Shown here in pieces: positions 1 to 9,176 of a stretch of 64,000 nucleotides of DNA. The DNA is from Halochromatium roseum. GTDB taxonomy: Bacteria > Pseudomonadota > Gammaproteobacteria > Chromatiales > Chromatiaceae. The stretch spans positions 1 to 64,000 of the forward strand of contig NZ_NHSH01000042.1 of assembly GCF_016653315.1 (NCBI RefSeq), in the 5' to 3' direction. Numbering within the stretch: position 1 is the first letter of the stretch; each line of letters starts with the position of its first letter. The position numbers were made by a program, and so were the translations under genes. The notes beneath the pieces were generated by a model. That model worked only from the letters and a program-made list of their open reading frames with translations, made no database searches and was not told the origin of the DNA.

Positions 1-146
1 CCTAAGGGCGGGAAGAGGAAGGCAGGTCGACGGGCGCATTGGCACCAGGCGTGGGGCCTGCAGGTCGAATCAGCCCAACAGTGTAGCGCAGCTTTGCTGC
101 CGAGCTTGGAACAATCGTCATGGGGAGGCCCCGGCGGGGAGAGCAC

Positions 147-614
147 ATGCAGATCTGGGTTGATGCCGATGCCACACCAAATCCGGTCAAGGCTATCCTC
201 TATCGCGCTGCCGAGCGCGTGGATCTGCCGCTGACGCTGGTCGCTAACCAGCCGCTGCAGGTGCCGTCGCTCGCGCGGATCAAGGCGGTGCGGGTTGGCG
301 CCGGCTTTGATGTGGCCGATGACTATATCGTTCAGCATGCCGGTGTCGGCGATCTGGTCATCACCGCGGATATTCCGCTGGCGGCCGAGCTCGTTGCTAA
401 AGGCTGTCAGGTCTTGAGTCCGCGCGGCGAGCTGTTTACGACGGAAACGGTTCGTCAGCGTTTGAATATGCGCGACTTTCTCGACACCCTGCGCGCCAGC
501 GGTCTCGACACTGGCGGGCCACCGGCCTTTAGCCAGGCAGATCGTCAAGCCTTCGCCAACGCCCTGGATCGGATTCTAGCGCGGGCGAGGCCTGATAAGC
601 CTGACGCCGGATGA
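147..614 (+). CDS. yaiI: YaiI/YqxD family (UPF0178, DUF188) protein
   Basis: A 155-residue protein of the UPF0178 family, whose biochemical role is not established. The family hallmark is the N-terminal [13 protein letters not shown] segment, with the conserved acidic VDAD, followed later by VITADIPLA and SPRGELF. Length is typical of the family (about 150). I chose the ATG at 147 because a purine-rich GGGGAGAG stretch lies just upstream and the protein then begins directly with the conserved MQIWVDAD; an in-frame ATG at 120 would add nine unconserved residues. It is a single gene pointing away from the convergent plsC, so there is no operon context to suggest a function. The family assignment is firm; the function is open. 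Confidence 0.9.
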   Translation: MQIWVDADATPNPVKAILYRAAERVDLPLTLVANQPLQVPSLARIKAVRVGAGFDVADDYIVQHAGVGDLVITADIPLAAELVAKGCQVLSPRGELFTTETVRQRLNMRDFLDTLRASGLDTGGPPAFSQADRQAFANALDRILARARPDKPDAG

Positions 615-709
615 GCCTGATGCCTCGCGATGAGACTGTTCAGGCCGTGGCTGTTCAGGCTGCTTCCTATCGTGTTCAGAGGCGCCATGCTGACCATCGA
701 GCGCGGGTC

Positions 710-1483
710 TCAATCCGCGGCAACGGCGCGCAGCTCGCCGGGATAATGCTGGCGAATCCAGGCCTCGACCTCAGCCGAGATCTGTTTCGGCGACTTACCC
801 TCGGTCGCGATTGGCTGGCCGATGCGCAGTCGGATGGTTCCGGGCAGGCGCAGCAAGGAGCGGCTGGGCCAGCAGTCGCCGCTGTTGTGGGACATCGGTA
901 ACACCTCGACTCCCGCGCGCGCCGCGAGCATCGCGCCACCGAGGTTGAATGTGCCGATAGTGCCGGGTGATTGACGGGTTCCCTCCGGATAGATGACGAC
1001 GCTGATCCCCTCCTGCAGCCGTTCTTGCCCCACCCGCAACAGCGTTTTCAGCGCCTGCGAGCCTTTTGCACGATCGATCGCGATCGGTCGTAACAGGGTG
1101 AGCGCCCAGCCGAAGAATGGCACCCAAAGCAGCTCGCGCTTGAGGATGGTGGCCTGTGGCGAGATGAGGAGCTGGAGATAAAAGGTCTCCCACTGGCTCT
1201 GGTGGTTACACATCACCACGACAGGCTTCCCCTTGGGGATATTCTCCAGTCCGTCGACCTGGATGTTGACGCCGTTAAGCCGCTGCAACAGCCACATGGT
1301 GGCCCTTGACCAGAGGTTGACGAACCAGTAGCGCTGCTCGAAGGTTTGAAAAGGGGCCAGGCTGAGCGAGAGCAGGCTATGGACGATGCCGATGAGGTTG
1401 TAAAGGCCGAAGAACAACAGGCTCAGAAGCCGGGTCTTGATGTTGATTGGGGGCAAGGCTTGGGGAGACGAAAGGGTAGGCAT
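710..1483 (-). CDS. plsC: 1-acyl-sn-glycerol-3-phosphate acyltransferase (PlsC family)
   Basis: Transfers an acyl chain to lysophosphatidic acid to make phosphatidic acid, at the inner membrane. The 257-residue protein has an N-terminal hydrophobic segment (LLSLLFFGLYNLIGIVHSLL), then the acyltransferase block I CNHQSQWET, in which the usual HX4D reads HX4E, a variant seen in many proteobacterial PlsC proteins. Further blocks are LKRELLWVPFFGWAL and the glycerophosphate-binding VVIYPEGTRQSPG. The ATG at 1483 is preferred over an in-frame TTG three codons upstream. It lies downstream of priA on the same strand, 136 bp apart, and may be co-transcribed. Whether it acts on phospholipid or on another lysolipid cannot be told from sequence. 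Confidence 0.9.
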   Translation of the reverse strand: MPTLSSPQALPPINIKTRLLSLLFFGLYNLIGIVHSLLSLSLAPFQTFEQRYWFVNLWSRATMWLLQRLNGVNIQVDGLENIPKGKPVVVMCNHQSQWETFYLQLLISPQATILKRELLWVPFFGWALTLLRPIAIDRAKGSQALKTLLRVGQERLQEGISVVIYPEGTRQSPGTIGTFNLGGAMLAARAGVEVLPMSHNSGDCWPSRSLLRLPGTIRLRIGQPIATEGKSPKQISAEVEAWIRQHYPGELRAVAAD

Positions 1484-1560
1484 CTGGTCCAACTGCGGTC
1501 GGTGGCGGATGCCTGATTATCCCCCGGCATCCCGTCCGCTTAAAGGAGCATGCGCCTTGA

Positions 1561-1588
1561 GCCAAGCCAAGAAGCCAAGCCAAGCCAA
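1561..1588. repeat. Short GCCAA tandem repeat
   Basis: Five copies of GCCAA (two, a GAA interruption, then three) lie in the 136-bp gap between priA and plsC. The repeat has no coding frame of its own and no stem-loop partner. It resembles the other small tandem repeats scattered through this window. Confidence 0.7.
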
Positions 1589-1619
1589 GCCGGTCGCTGA
1601 TCTGATAGCGATGGGAGGC

Positions 1620-3971
1620 TTACAGGCTCTCTTGCGGGTCGATGTCGATGCTCCAGCGGAGCTTGCGGTTGTTCACTTGGGCGCGCAGGGCGGGCAGCAA
1701 ACGATCGATCAACGCATGCAGCGGGCCGCGTTGGCCGCACTGCAACAGCAGCTGGGCACGGAAACGACCGGCTCGGCGTTCCATGCTCGCCGGTGCCGGC
1801 CCCCAGATCTCGACCGGTCCAGGCTCGAGCGCTAAGGCGAGCGCCCGCGCGTCGCGGAGAAAGTCGAGTCCGAGCTGCTCAGTGCGGCTGTCGGCGCGCA
1901 GCAAGGCCTGAAAGCTGAACGGGGGTAGCCCAGCCTCAGCACGCTCGCTGAGCGCTGCGGCAGCGAAGGCCGTATAACCTTGTCGCAGCAGCCGCATCAG
2001 CAGGGGATGATCGGGATGCCGCGTCTGCACCAGCACAGTGCCCGGACGCTCAGCACGCCCGGCACGCCCGGCAACCTGGATCAAGAGTTGCGCCATGCGC
2101 TCGGTGGCGCGAAAGTCACTGCCATAGAGTCCGTGGTCTAGGTCCAGAATGCCGACCAGGGTCACGCCGGGCAGGTGATGCCCTTTGGCCAGCATCTGGG
2201 TGCCGAGCAGGATCGGATAGGCGCCATCGCGTGCTTCTGCTAGCAGGCGCTCCAGCTCACCTTTGCGGCGCGTATTGTCGCGATCGATCCTGGCCAGGGG
2301 GATGCCGGGGAAACGTTGCCGCAGGCTGTCCTCGACGCGCTCGGTTCCCTGCCCGAGTGGCCGCAGGTCGGGCGATTCGCAGTACGGACATTGCACCGGC
2401 AGCGGGCGCTGATCGCCGCAGTGATGGCAGATCAGCTGGCCGTGACCGCGGTGCAGGGTCATGCGCGCATCGCAATGCTGGCAGACGCTGATCCAGCCGC
2501 AGTCATGGCAGGTCAACACCGGTGCGAAGCCACGTCGATTGAGAAACAACAGCACCTGATTGCCGGCCTCGATGACCTCCGTCATGCGCGCCAACAGCGC
2601 GTGCGAGAGGCCGGTGACCAGTGGCTGTGAACGCACATCGGCGAGCAAGAAGCGCGGTGCCTGGGCGCCACCGGCTCGGTGGCGCAGGCGCAGATGTTGA
2701 TAACGCCCGCGCTCGGCGTTGCGCAGGGTCTCCAGCGAGGGGGTGGCCGAGCCGAGCAGGATCGGGCACTGGCTGATCTGGGCGCGACGCACGGCGAGGT
2801 CGCGGGCCGAGTAGCGGAAGCCGTCCTGCTGCTTGAGCGAGACGTCATGCTCCTCATCGACGATCAGCAGTCCGAGATCCGGTAGCGGGGTGAAGATGGC
2901 GGAGCGGGTTCCAAGCACCAGCCGCGCTTGGCCACGAGCGGCACGTCGCCAAGCGGTTTCACGCTCGCGCTCGCCGAGGCCGGAGTGCAGCACCGCGCGC
3001 TCGCTGCGAATACGCTGCGCAAAACGCTCGGCAAGCTGCGGCGTGAGGCCGATCTCGGGAACGAGGACGAGGACCTGTTGGCCTCGCTCCAGGGCAGCTT
3101 GGATGAGTCGGATATAGACCTCGGTCTTGCCGCTGCCGGTGACCCCGTCGAGCAGGAAACAGTTGAATCCACTGGCCTGGCTGACGGCCTCGACGGCGGC
3201 CTGCTGCTCGCTGTTGAGCGCTGGGCCGAGCAGCGGTTCGCGGGCTGTTGGTGAAGCTGACGTGGCAGCGAGCGAGCTGGTTGCTAGACCGTCTGGTGGT
3301 GCGTTTGGCGATGCTGTCGGCGCTGTTGCTAGCGATAAGTCTGGTACTGCTTCTGGCGCTGTGGCTGGTGACCCGATAGGCGGAATACCCCGATGCTGCG
3401 CACCTAAGCCATCGAGCGGTGCCGACACCAGGCAACGCTCGATGAGTCCTTTCGTCGCGAGCGCTCTGAGCGCGGCGCGGCAGTCACCGAGCTGATCGCG
3501 CAGCGATATGTCTTCGAGACCGGCAGGCTGCGCCTTTAGGGCTGTCAGCGTCGCGGCTTGGCGAGGCGCGCGTGCGAGCTGCTCGAGCGCACAGGTATCG
3601 CCGGTTGCGGTGAGACGCCAGCCCTTGGGCTGCGCTGAGCTGCTCGGTACGGGTTTGCGCAAGCGAGTCGGCAGGGCGCTGAAGATCGCCTCCCCAGGCG
3701 GGCAGCGGTAGTAGTCAGCGGCCCAACCGATCAGTTCGATATCCTTGGCTGACAGCAATGGCTCTTGGTCGAGACAGCGTTCGATCGGCTTGAGTCGGTC
3801 TGGTGCAATCGCTGACTCTCGACGGCAGCCGACGATGATTCCCATTCGCTGGCCGCGACCAAAGGGAACGAGCACACGCTGGCCGATGCTGTAGGCCGTG
3901 TCCGAATGCGGGGGCAGGTAGTCGAAGACTACGGGCAGTGGTGCCGCAACGGCAACTTGAACGATCGCCAA
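1620..3971 (-). CDS. priA: Primosomal protein N' (replication restart helicase PriA)
   Basis: PriA recognises stalled or collapsed replication forks and reloads the replicative helicase; it is a 3'-5' superfamily 2 DNA helicase. The 783-residue protein shows the N-terminal 3'-DNA-binding domain (VVFDYLPP), a winged helix, Walker A GVTGSGKTEVY, the DEEH box (VDEEHDVSLKQQ), GSATPSLE, the zinc-binding insert with eight cysteines (from LTCHDCGW to CPYCES) and helicase motifs GTQMLAKGH and QVAGRAGR. An Ala/Pro/Ser/Thr-rich linker of about 55 residues, coded by degenerate 12-nt repeats, sits between the winged helix and Walker A and makes the protein longer than E. coli PriA (732). Translation starts at TTG 3971, with a strong AGGAG seven bases upstream. 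Confidence 0.96.
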   Translation of the reverse strand: MAIVQVAVAAPLPVVFDYLPPHSDTAYSIGQRVLVPFGRGQRMGIIVGCRRESAIAPDRLKPIERCLDQEPLLSAKDIELIGWAADYYRCPPGEAIFSALPTRLRKPVPSSSAQPKGWRLTATGDTCALEQLARAPRQAATLTALKAQPAGLEDISLRDQLGDCRAALRALATKGLIERCLVSAPLDGLGAQHRGIPPIGSPATAPEAVPDLSLATAPTASPNAPPDGLATSSLAATSASPTAREPLLGPALNSEQQAAVEAVSQASGFNCFLLDGVTGSGKTEVYIRLIQAALERGQQVLVLVPEIGLTPQLAERFAQRIRSERAVLHSGLGERERETAWRRAARGQARLVLGTRSAIFTPLPDLGLLIVDEEHDVSLKQQDGFRYSARDLAVRRAQISQCPILLGSATPSLETLRNAERGRYQHLRLRHRAGGAQAPRFLLADVRSQPLVTGLSHALLARMTEVIEAGNQVLLFLNRRGFAPVLTCHDCGWISVCQHCDARMTLHRGHGQLICHHCGDQRPLPVQCPYCESPDLRPLGQGTERVEDSLRQRFPGIPLARIDRDNTRRKGELERLLAEARDGAYPILLGTQMLAKGHHLPGVTLVGILDLDHGLYGSDFRATERMAQLLIQVAGRAGRAERPGTVLVQTRHPDHPLLMRLLRQGYTAFAAAALSERAEAGLPPFSFQALLRADSRTEQLGLDFLRDARALALALEPGPVEIWGPAPASMERRAGRFRAQLLLQCGQRGPLHALIDRLLPALRAQVNNRKLRWSIDIDPQESL

Positions 3972-4149
3972 GGCAGGCTCCTTTAAGACGTGTCGGCGGC
4001 TTTGCTGGTTGCGCTGAGGCTTGCAATCAGGATTCGAGCGCTAACGCTTGGGTGCGTCTGCGGCTTGCCCGATATCGGCATCCGTGTATTATTGCCGCGA
4101 CGCTCTGGTCGCTGTCGAATCCTTTCGCTCCTGAGCCGGGTTCCAAGCT

Positions 4150-4746
4150 ATGTTGTCACTAAGCCAACAGATCCTGCGCACTGATCTAGCCGGCATGCCG
4201 CTGGAGTGGATCGACTACAAGGCCGCCGCTCGACTCTACTTTCTCGGGCAGGTTGCTTATGCCTGCGGCAAGCCGATGATCTTGCTGCGTGGCGGTATCA
4301 ACGCGCGCACTCGCCTCCAAAGCGAGCTGCAGATTCATTCGATCATCGCGACCCAGGGGGCGCATCATGGCCCGACCAAGTTCGCCGACGATTACGTCCC
4401 GCCGCTGTCCAACCGAACATTGTTCCAGCGTGATGATCATCTCTGCATGTACTGTGGCGGTCGCTTCTCTGCGCGCTATCTGTCACGCGACCACGTGCGC
4501 CCGGTTAGCAAAGGCGGTCAGGATGACTGGAGCAACGTCGTCACGGCCTGTGTGCGGTGCAATAACTACAAGGCCGGACGCACGCCCGAAGATGCGAAGA
4601 TGCAGTTATTGGCGGTGCCTTTCGCGCCGACCCATGTCGAGTACATCTATCTGATGGGCCGAAACGTGTTGGCCGATCAAATGGCATTCTTGCGAGCGCA
4701 CTTCCCTCGCACCAGCCCATTGCTTCGTCGGTTGGCCGATGCCTGA
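4150..4746 (+). CDS. HNH endonuclease family protein
   Basis: A 198-residue stand-alone HNH nuclease-like protein. The C-terminal half carries the full zinc-supported HNH fold: CMYCGG (first CxxC), SRDHVRPVSKGG (catalytic His in DHV), WSNVVTACVRCNNYK (Asn plus second CxxC and terminal CN..K). The N-terminal 90 residues do not match anything I recognise. This architecture is common for chromosomal HNH proteins of unknown substrate in proteobacteria; no methylase or other restriction partner lies beside it. Its 3' end nearly abuts the fructosamine kinase gene, so the two are probably co-transcribed. The fold is secure; the target (DNA repair, defence or other) is unknown. Confidence 0.85.
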   Translation: MLSLSQQILRTDLAGMPLEWIDYKAAARLYFLGQVAYACGKPMILLRGGINARTRLQSELQIHSIIATQGAHHGPTKFADDYVPPLSNRTLFQRDDHLCMYCGGRFSARYLSRDHVRPVSKGGQDDWSNVVTACVRCNNYKAGRTPEDAKMQLLAVPFAPTHVEYIYLMGRNVLADQMAFLRAHFPRTSPLLRRLADA

Positions 4747-4774
4747 TCTGGCGGGCCTTGAAGAGAGCACCCTG

Positions 4775-5653
4775 ATGACGGACTGGCAGGCTATCGTCGA
4801 TCAGATCAGCGCTGTTTCCGGACGCCGATTGCAGTCGGGAAGGCCACAGGCCATTGGCGGCGGTTGCATCAATCAAGCCGTCGTTCTTGGTGAGGCGGAG
4901 CAGCGCGTCTTTATCAAGCTCAATCGCGCCGACCTGCTGCCGATGTTCGAGGCCGAGGCGGCTGGCCTGTCCGAGATGGCGGCAACCAAGAGCATTCGGG
5001 TCCCGGCGCCGATCTGCACCGGTGTTGATGGGGGGCAGGCGTTTATCGCCATGGAATACGTTGCCCTCGGTGGCGGGCGTGGAGATGCCATCGCGGCAGG
5101 CCGGCAGCTTGCGGCGATGCATCGTGCTACCCGACCCCGTTTCGGCTGGGATCGGGATAACACCATTGGCTCGACACCGCAGCACAACGCCGCCCGCGAC
5201 GATTGGGCCACCTTCTGGTCCGATCAACGGCTCGGTTTTCAACTCGAGCTTGCGGCTCACAATGGTTATAGCGGCAGGGTTCAGCGGCAGGGCGAGCGTC
5301 TGCGCCAAGGGCTTGGCGGGTTGCTTGACCACTCTCCCGCGGTTTCGCTACTGCACGGCGATTTGTGGGGCGGAAATATTGGCTACGCAGCCAACGGTCA
5401 GCCGGTGATCTTCGATCCGGCCTGCTACTACGGCGATCGCGAAGCGGATCTGGCCATGACCGAGCTCTTCGGTGGGTTTGGCGGCGAGTTTCGTGCGGCT
5501 TACGAGGATGCCTGGCCGCTGAGGCCGGGCTATGCAGTGCGCAAGGATCTCTACAACCTCTACCACATCCTGAACCATCTGAACCTCTTTGGCGGAGGCT
5601 ATCTCAGCCAGGCCGAGCGCATGATCGACCGACTGCTGGCCGAGCTCGGTTAA
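4775..5653 (+). CDS. Fructosamine kinase family protein
   Basis: A small-molecule kinase of the fructosamine-3-kinase family, which phosphorylates ketosamines on glycated proteins or amino acids so the adduct decomposes (protein deglycation). The 292-residue protein has the Gly-rich GGGCINQAV nucleotide loop, the catalytic LLHGDLWGGNIGY (Brenner-type HGD..N) and the highly specific FDPACYYGDREADLAM metal-binding block, and GYLSQAERMIDR near the end. I prefer the ATG at 4775, preceded by AAGAGAG at good spacing, over the in-frame ATG at 4739, which overlaps the end of the HNH gene. The family is certain; the natural substrate in bacteria is usually inferred only. Confidence 0.9.
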   Translation: MTDWQAIVDQISAVSGRRLQSGRPQAIGGGCINQAVVLGEAEQRVFIKLNRADLLPMFEAEAAGLSEMAATKSIRVPAPICTGVDGGQAFIAMEYVALGGGRGDAIAAGRQLAAMHRATRPRFGWDRDNTIGSTPQHNAARDDWATFWSDQRLGFQLELAAHNGYSGRVQRQGERLRQGLGGLLDHSPAVSLLHGDLWGGNIGYAANGQPVIFDPACYYGDREADLAMTELFGGFGGEFRAAYEDAWPLRPGYAVRKDLYNLYHILNHLNLFGGGYLSQAERMIDRLLAELG

Positions 5654-5786
5654 GGTGCGTCCCGCATCCCCAGCTATGTTTAAGGAATAAGGGGGATGGC
5701 TGGAAGAGGCGATTCCGTTACGGCGAGATTTGAAACGCGTCGCCAGCATCGAAGACGGAGCGATTGTGGCTCAGGCTCAAGCCGTT

Positions 5787-5816
5787 TGAGCCGCTGTCTG
5801 AGCCGTTGTCTGAGTC
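5787..5816. repeat. 12-nt direct repeat in intergenic region
   Basis: TGAGCCGCTGTC is followed immediately by TGAGCCGTTGTC and a partial third copy. It lies in the 291-bp gap between the fructosamine kinase gene and sixA. Nothing else that I could support (no terminator, promoter or small ORF) stands out in that gap. Confidence 0.6.
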
Positions 5817-5944
5817 ATTTCTTGGCGGTGCAGGTTTCGTCTCCGTTACCGTTATGTTAAAAGTACGCCTCGGTGGGTGCTCTCGGCTTGCCGATGAATC
5901 CCCTCAGTCTCGCCCAACCCGCGCTTCGATAACGATCTTCTTCA

Positions 5945-6457
5945 ATGGCCCGTGAGCTGCTATTGCTGCGACACGCCAAGTCCGATTGGGACAGCGAGGC
6001 GGCATCTGATATTGAGCGCCCGCTCGCAAAACGCGGCAAGCGTGATGCGCCCAGAATTGGCGAATGGCTTTACCGGGAAGGCTTAGTGCCGTCCCTGATC
6101 CTAAGCTCGCCAGCCGAGCGCGCTCGCGAGACGACCTTGCGCGTCTGCAAGGGGCTCGACTACAAGAAACGTGACATCAAATGGGAGCCGGCCATCTATG
6201 AGGCTGATCTCAAAACGCTGCTGCGCGTTCTTGGAGATTATGGTCAGGCTCCGAGTATCTTGCTCATGGTTGGCCACAATCCTGGGCTTGAGGACCTGCT
6301 GCGGTATCTGGCCGACGATGATCTAGATGAGATCACGGATGAGAAGCTGCTGCCAACGGCTGCCTTGGCGCGATTAGAAATGCCTGACGACTGGTTCTCG
6401 CTTGAGGCCGGATCGGCCCAGCTTTCAACGATTGTGCGGCCTAAGACGCTCAAATAG
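5945..6457 (+). CDS. sixA: SixA-type phosphohistidine phosphatase
   Basis: A 170-residue histidine-phosphatase superfamily member close in length to E. coli SixA (161), which removes phosphate from phosphohistidine domains such as the HPt of ArcB or the phosphotransferase NPr. The start carries the catalytic LRHAKSDW (RHG box with the nucleophilic His), then the SPAERARETT segment, and the second catalytic His in MVGHNPGLEDL. The ATG at 5945 lacks a clear Shine-Dalgarno sequence, but no better start exists. It stands alone, convergent with bchP. The SixA assignment rests on length and motif spacing; a general broad-specificity phosphatase cannot be excluded. Confidence 0.85.
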   Translation: MARELLLLRHAKSDWDSEAASDIERPLAKRGKRDAPRIGEWLYREGLVPSLILSSPAERARETTLRVCKGLDYKKRDIKWEPAIYEADLKTLLRVLGDYGQAPSILLMVGHNPGLEDLLRYLADDDLDEITDEKLLPTAALARLEMPDDWFSLEAGSAQLSTIVRPKTLK

Positions 6458-6735
6458 CGAGTGTCGGCTCTGCCTTGACACCCCAGCAGGCGCGCCTTGG
6501 TGGCCACCCACAACAGCCGGCGCCAGCTCCCAAAGCTCATTCCTCTGCCTCCGGCATCTGCAATAAGCCGCGCAGCCGGCGCTCGGTGCCCCGGGCTTCT
6601 GATTGCGGAGGCTATTCGTGCCATGCCTTGATGGCAGCCTGAGCGTTCAGATTCAGTAGGGGCCATAGGGTAGCCCCGTTGCTACGGTCAACCCGTCATC
6701 GGATGGGAGCAGGAACAGTTCTTCGGTTTCGTGCT

Positions 6736-7974
6736 TCAGTCGATGCGGCGCTCGGCCTTCTGCCAGGGCGAGACGATCCCTAGCAGATGAGCCATGTCTT
6801 TCAGAAAGATTCTGAGGTGGGCGGCTGGCTTTGCGCGCACCAAGCGCTTGTGCATGTAAGCCTCCCAAGTCAGATGCTGGATGTCAGGGTCATCGCAAAG
6901 ACTGACGAAGCGCTCGCGGCGTTTGTCACTCTTGTACCAGAAGCGTTGCATGATCCCGAGTATCCAGAACACGCGGCCATGGGCCTTCATGAACCGCTTG
7001 CGGGCGCTGGCGAGCGCCTTGGTATTGCCGGTGGCCAGGAGTTCCTCGACCGCATCGCCGGCGAGGCGGCCGCCGACCAAGGCGTAGTAAATGCCTTCGC
7101 CAGAGGCCGGGGCAACAACCCCGGCGGCATCGCCGGCCAGGACCAGATCGCGGTCGTTGTCCCATTTCTTCAGCGGGTGCAGTGGGATCGGCGCGCCCTC
7201 GCGGCGCAGGGTCTCGCACTGGTCGAGCCCGGTCTCTTTGCGCAGTTGATCGACCGCGTCGTGTAGCGAGAAGCCCTTCAACTCGGTGCCGACACCGATG
7301 CTGGTGGTATCGCCGTGGGGGAAGATCCAGGCGTAGAAGTCGGGTGAGAGCTTGCCCTGATAGTAGACGTCACAACGCGTGGGGTCGAAGTCGTGCAGGC
7401 CTTTACCGGAGGTTGGCGCGGGCGAGCGGACGATCTCGTGGTAGGCAGCCACATGTGGAAGCTCCTTGGCGCCGGGTACGCACTGCTTGGCGACTGATGA
7501 CATGGCCCCGTCAGCGCCTATCACTGTCCGGGCGCGCACTGTCTCGGTTGCGCTCCGATCGCTGGCCTCCGCCGGACGGAATTCGACGAGCGCGGTGCCG
7601 TCGGTGTCGCGCAATATCCGGGTGAAGGTGCCGTTGCGGCGCTCAGCGCCAGCGCTGGCAGCGCGCTCTCGCAGCCATTCATCGAAGGGCTCGCGATCGA
7701 CCATACCGACATAGCCGCCATTGATCGGCATGTCGACATGGCGGTCGCTCGGCGCCACCATGCGGGCCGAGCTGATCTTGGCCACCAGCTGCTCGTCCGG
7801 GATCTCGAACTCTTCGATCGCCTTCGGTGGGATCGCGCCCCCGCAGGGCTTGATGCGGCCGGGACGGTCGAGCAACAGCACCTTGCGGTTGCGTTTGGCC
7901 AGATCGGTGGCGGCAGTCGCCCCGGCTGGGCCGCCGCCGACGACGACGACGTCATAGGTCTCGGAATGTGCCAT
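6736..7974 (-). CDS. bchP: Geranylgeranyl reductase BchP
   Basis: Reduces the geranylgeranyl tail of bacteriochlorophyll a to phytyl, the last step of pigment synthesis, at the membrane and using reduced flavin/NADPH. The 412-residue protein has the N-terminal FAD-binding VVVVGGGPAGATAATDLA, a KPCGGAIPPKA segment typical of the ChlP/BchP family, and the second FAD motif LAGDAAGVVAPASGEGI. The ATG at 7974 is chosen over an in-frame GTG at 7983 because AAAGGTG sits six bases upstream of the ATG. It is the last gene of the leftward ppsR-bchG-bchP group, 112 bp after bchG, so pigment esterification, tail reduction and the repressor are probably co-expressed. Confidence 0.95.
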   Translation of the reverse strand: MAHSETYDVVVVGGGPAGATAATDLAKRNRKVLLLDRPGRIKPCGGAIPPKAIEEFEIPDEQLVAKISSARMVAPSDRHVDMPINGGYVGMVDREPFDEWLRERAASAGAERRNGTFTRILRDTDGTALVEFRPAEASDRSATETVRARTVIGADGAMSSVAKQCVPGAKELPHVAAYHEIVRSPAPTSGKGLHDFDPTRCDVYYQGKLSPDFYAWIFPHGDTTSIGVGTELKGFSLHDAVDQLRKETGLDQCETLRREGAPIPLHPLKKWDNDRDLVLAGDAAGVVAPASGEGIYYALVGGRLAGDAVEELLATGNTKALASARKRFMKAHGRVFWILGIMQRFWYKSDKRRERFVSLCDDPDIQHLTWEAYMHKRLVRAKPAAHLRIFLKDMAHLLGIVSPWQKAERRID

Positions 7975-8086
7975 CAGTCTCACCTTTGGACGTTATCTGT
8001 TGTTAAGGGCAATGGCCGCGGTATCCGCCTAGCCGTAGCATTGCATTGCCAAGCGTGCCCGTGGGTCACGCGGTCTGTGTTCTTGC

Positions 8087-9004
8087 CTAGGAGGCCGCGG
8101 CGATCACGGCACGCGCTGCGAATGCGCTCACCATCATGCCGCTGACATAGACGGTGACGCCAAGCGCGCTGAGCCAGGTTGCGCGAGCGATGGGGTCTTC
8201 CAAGAAGCGAAACATCAACGTGATCTGGACCATCACCAAGGCGGCCACGGCGGCGGCGTGCACCGGCTGCATCCAAGAGAAGAGCAGACCGACGACCACC
8301 AACTGTGGCACGATCATGACGATGCAGGCAATCCACGCCGCACCGCGCACACCCAATTGCACCGGGAGCGTGCGCACGCCCATCTGCTGGTCGCCTTCAA
8401 TCGCCTTGAAGTCGTTCAGGGTCATGATGCCGTGTGCGCCTAGTCCATAGAGGAACGCCAGCGCGAGGATGCGCCAATCCGGCATTGCGCCACCAATCAT
8501 CACCGCGGCGCCGGTAATCCAAGCCAGACTTTCATAAGAGAATCCGACCGCGGCGTTACCGAACCAGCCATTCTGTTTTAGTCGCAGTGGTGGTGCGCTA
8601 TAGGCCCAAGCGAGTGCTAAGCCGACGAGCGTGGCGCCGAATACCCAGGGACCGAGCACGAGCGCCAGCAGCAGCGACATCAGGGTCCAGATGATCGACA
8701 GCTTGTAGCCCCAGTTGCCCGGGATGCGACCGGACGGGATCGGACGGTTCGGCTCGTTGATGGCATCGACGTCACGGTCGAACCAATCGTTGACGACCTG
8801 GCTGGTCGCGCACAGGAGTGGGCCGGCCAGGATGACGCCGGCGAGCAGCAGCAGCCAATTCTCGACGATCGAGGCGCCAGAAGAGACCACGCCGCAGGCG
8901 AAGGCCCACATCGGCGGGAACCAGGTAATGGGGTGTAGGACCTCAAGGATGGCCGAGGGCTCGGGGCGGTTCGCCGTGGCAGCGGGGGTAGCCGGCTCTA
9001 TCAT
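8087..9004 (-). CDS. bchG: Bacteriochlorophyll synthase BchG
   Basis: Esterifies bacteriochlorophyllide a with geranylgeranyl diphosphate. The 305-residue polytopic membrane protein belongs to the UbiA prenyltransferase superfamily, with the diphosphate/Mg-binding NDWFDRDVDAINEPNRPI near residue 75-95 and the second Asp-rich LNDFKAIEGDQQMGVRT motif, separated by several hydrophobic helices. The start MIEPATPAATANRP precedes the conserved VLHPITWFPPMWAFACG. It follows ppsR on the same strand after 172 bp and precedes bchP. I looked for TGT-N12-ACA repressor sites in the 172-bp gap and found none. Confidence 0.95.
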   Translation of the reverse strand: MIEPATPAATANRPEPSAILEVLHPITWFPPMWAFACGVVSSGASIVENWLLLLAGVILAGPLLCATSQVVNDWFDRDVDAINEPNRPIPSGRIPGNWGYKLSIIWTLMSLLLALVLGPWVFGATLVGLALAWAYSAPPLRLKQNGWFGNAAVGFSYESLAWITGAAVMIGGAMPDWRILALAFLYGLGAHGIMTLNDFKAIEGDQQMGVRTLPVQLGVRGAAWIACIVMIVPQLVVVGLLFSWMQPVHAAAVAALVMVQITLMFRFLEDPIARATWLSALGVTVYVSGMMVSAFAARAVIAAAS

Positions 9005-9176
9005 AGGTTCAGAGGGTCGTGTCTGGATCGGTTAGGTTTGGACGGAAATCGCACGAGTTTAGCCTGAAGCCCAGGGTGCGGGCGCTGTGTTGCACAGGAA
9101 CGCTGATCAGGGTCAAGCCGCGTCTTGCGTCCGCGCTTGTGTCGATGCGAGTGGGAAGGCGCCGAGGTGCGACGCC

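Noticed and set aside
2-190. Minus-strand ORF at the left edge
   Set aside because: It ends in a stop at 2-4, overlaps the start of the yaiI-like gene and has no recognisable domain; composition is that of a shadow frame.
6458-6735. Possible gene fragment between sixA and bchP
   Set aside because: Minus-strand frames give short stretches such as MSFGSWRRLLWV without continuation. I could not tie them to a family; isopentenyl diphosphate isomerase, sometimes found after bchP, is not recognisable.
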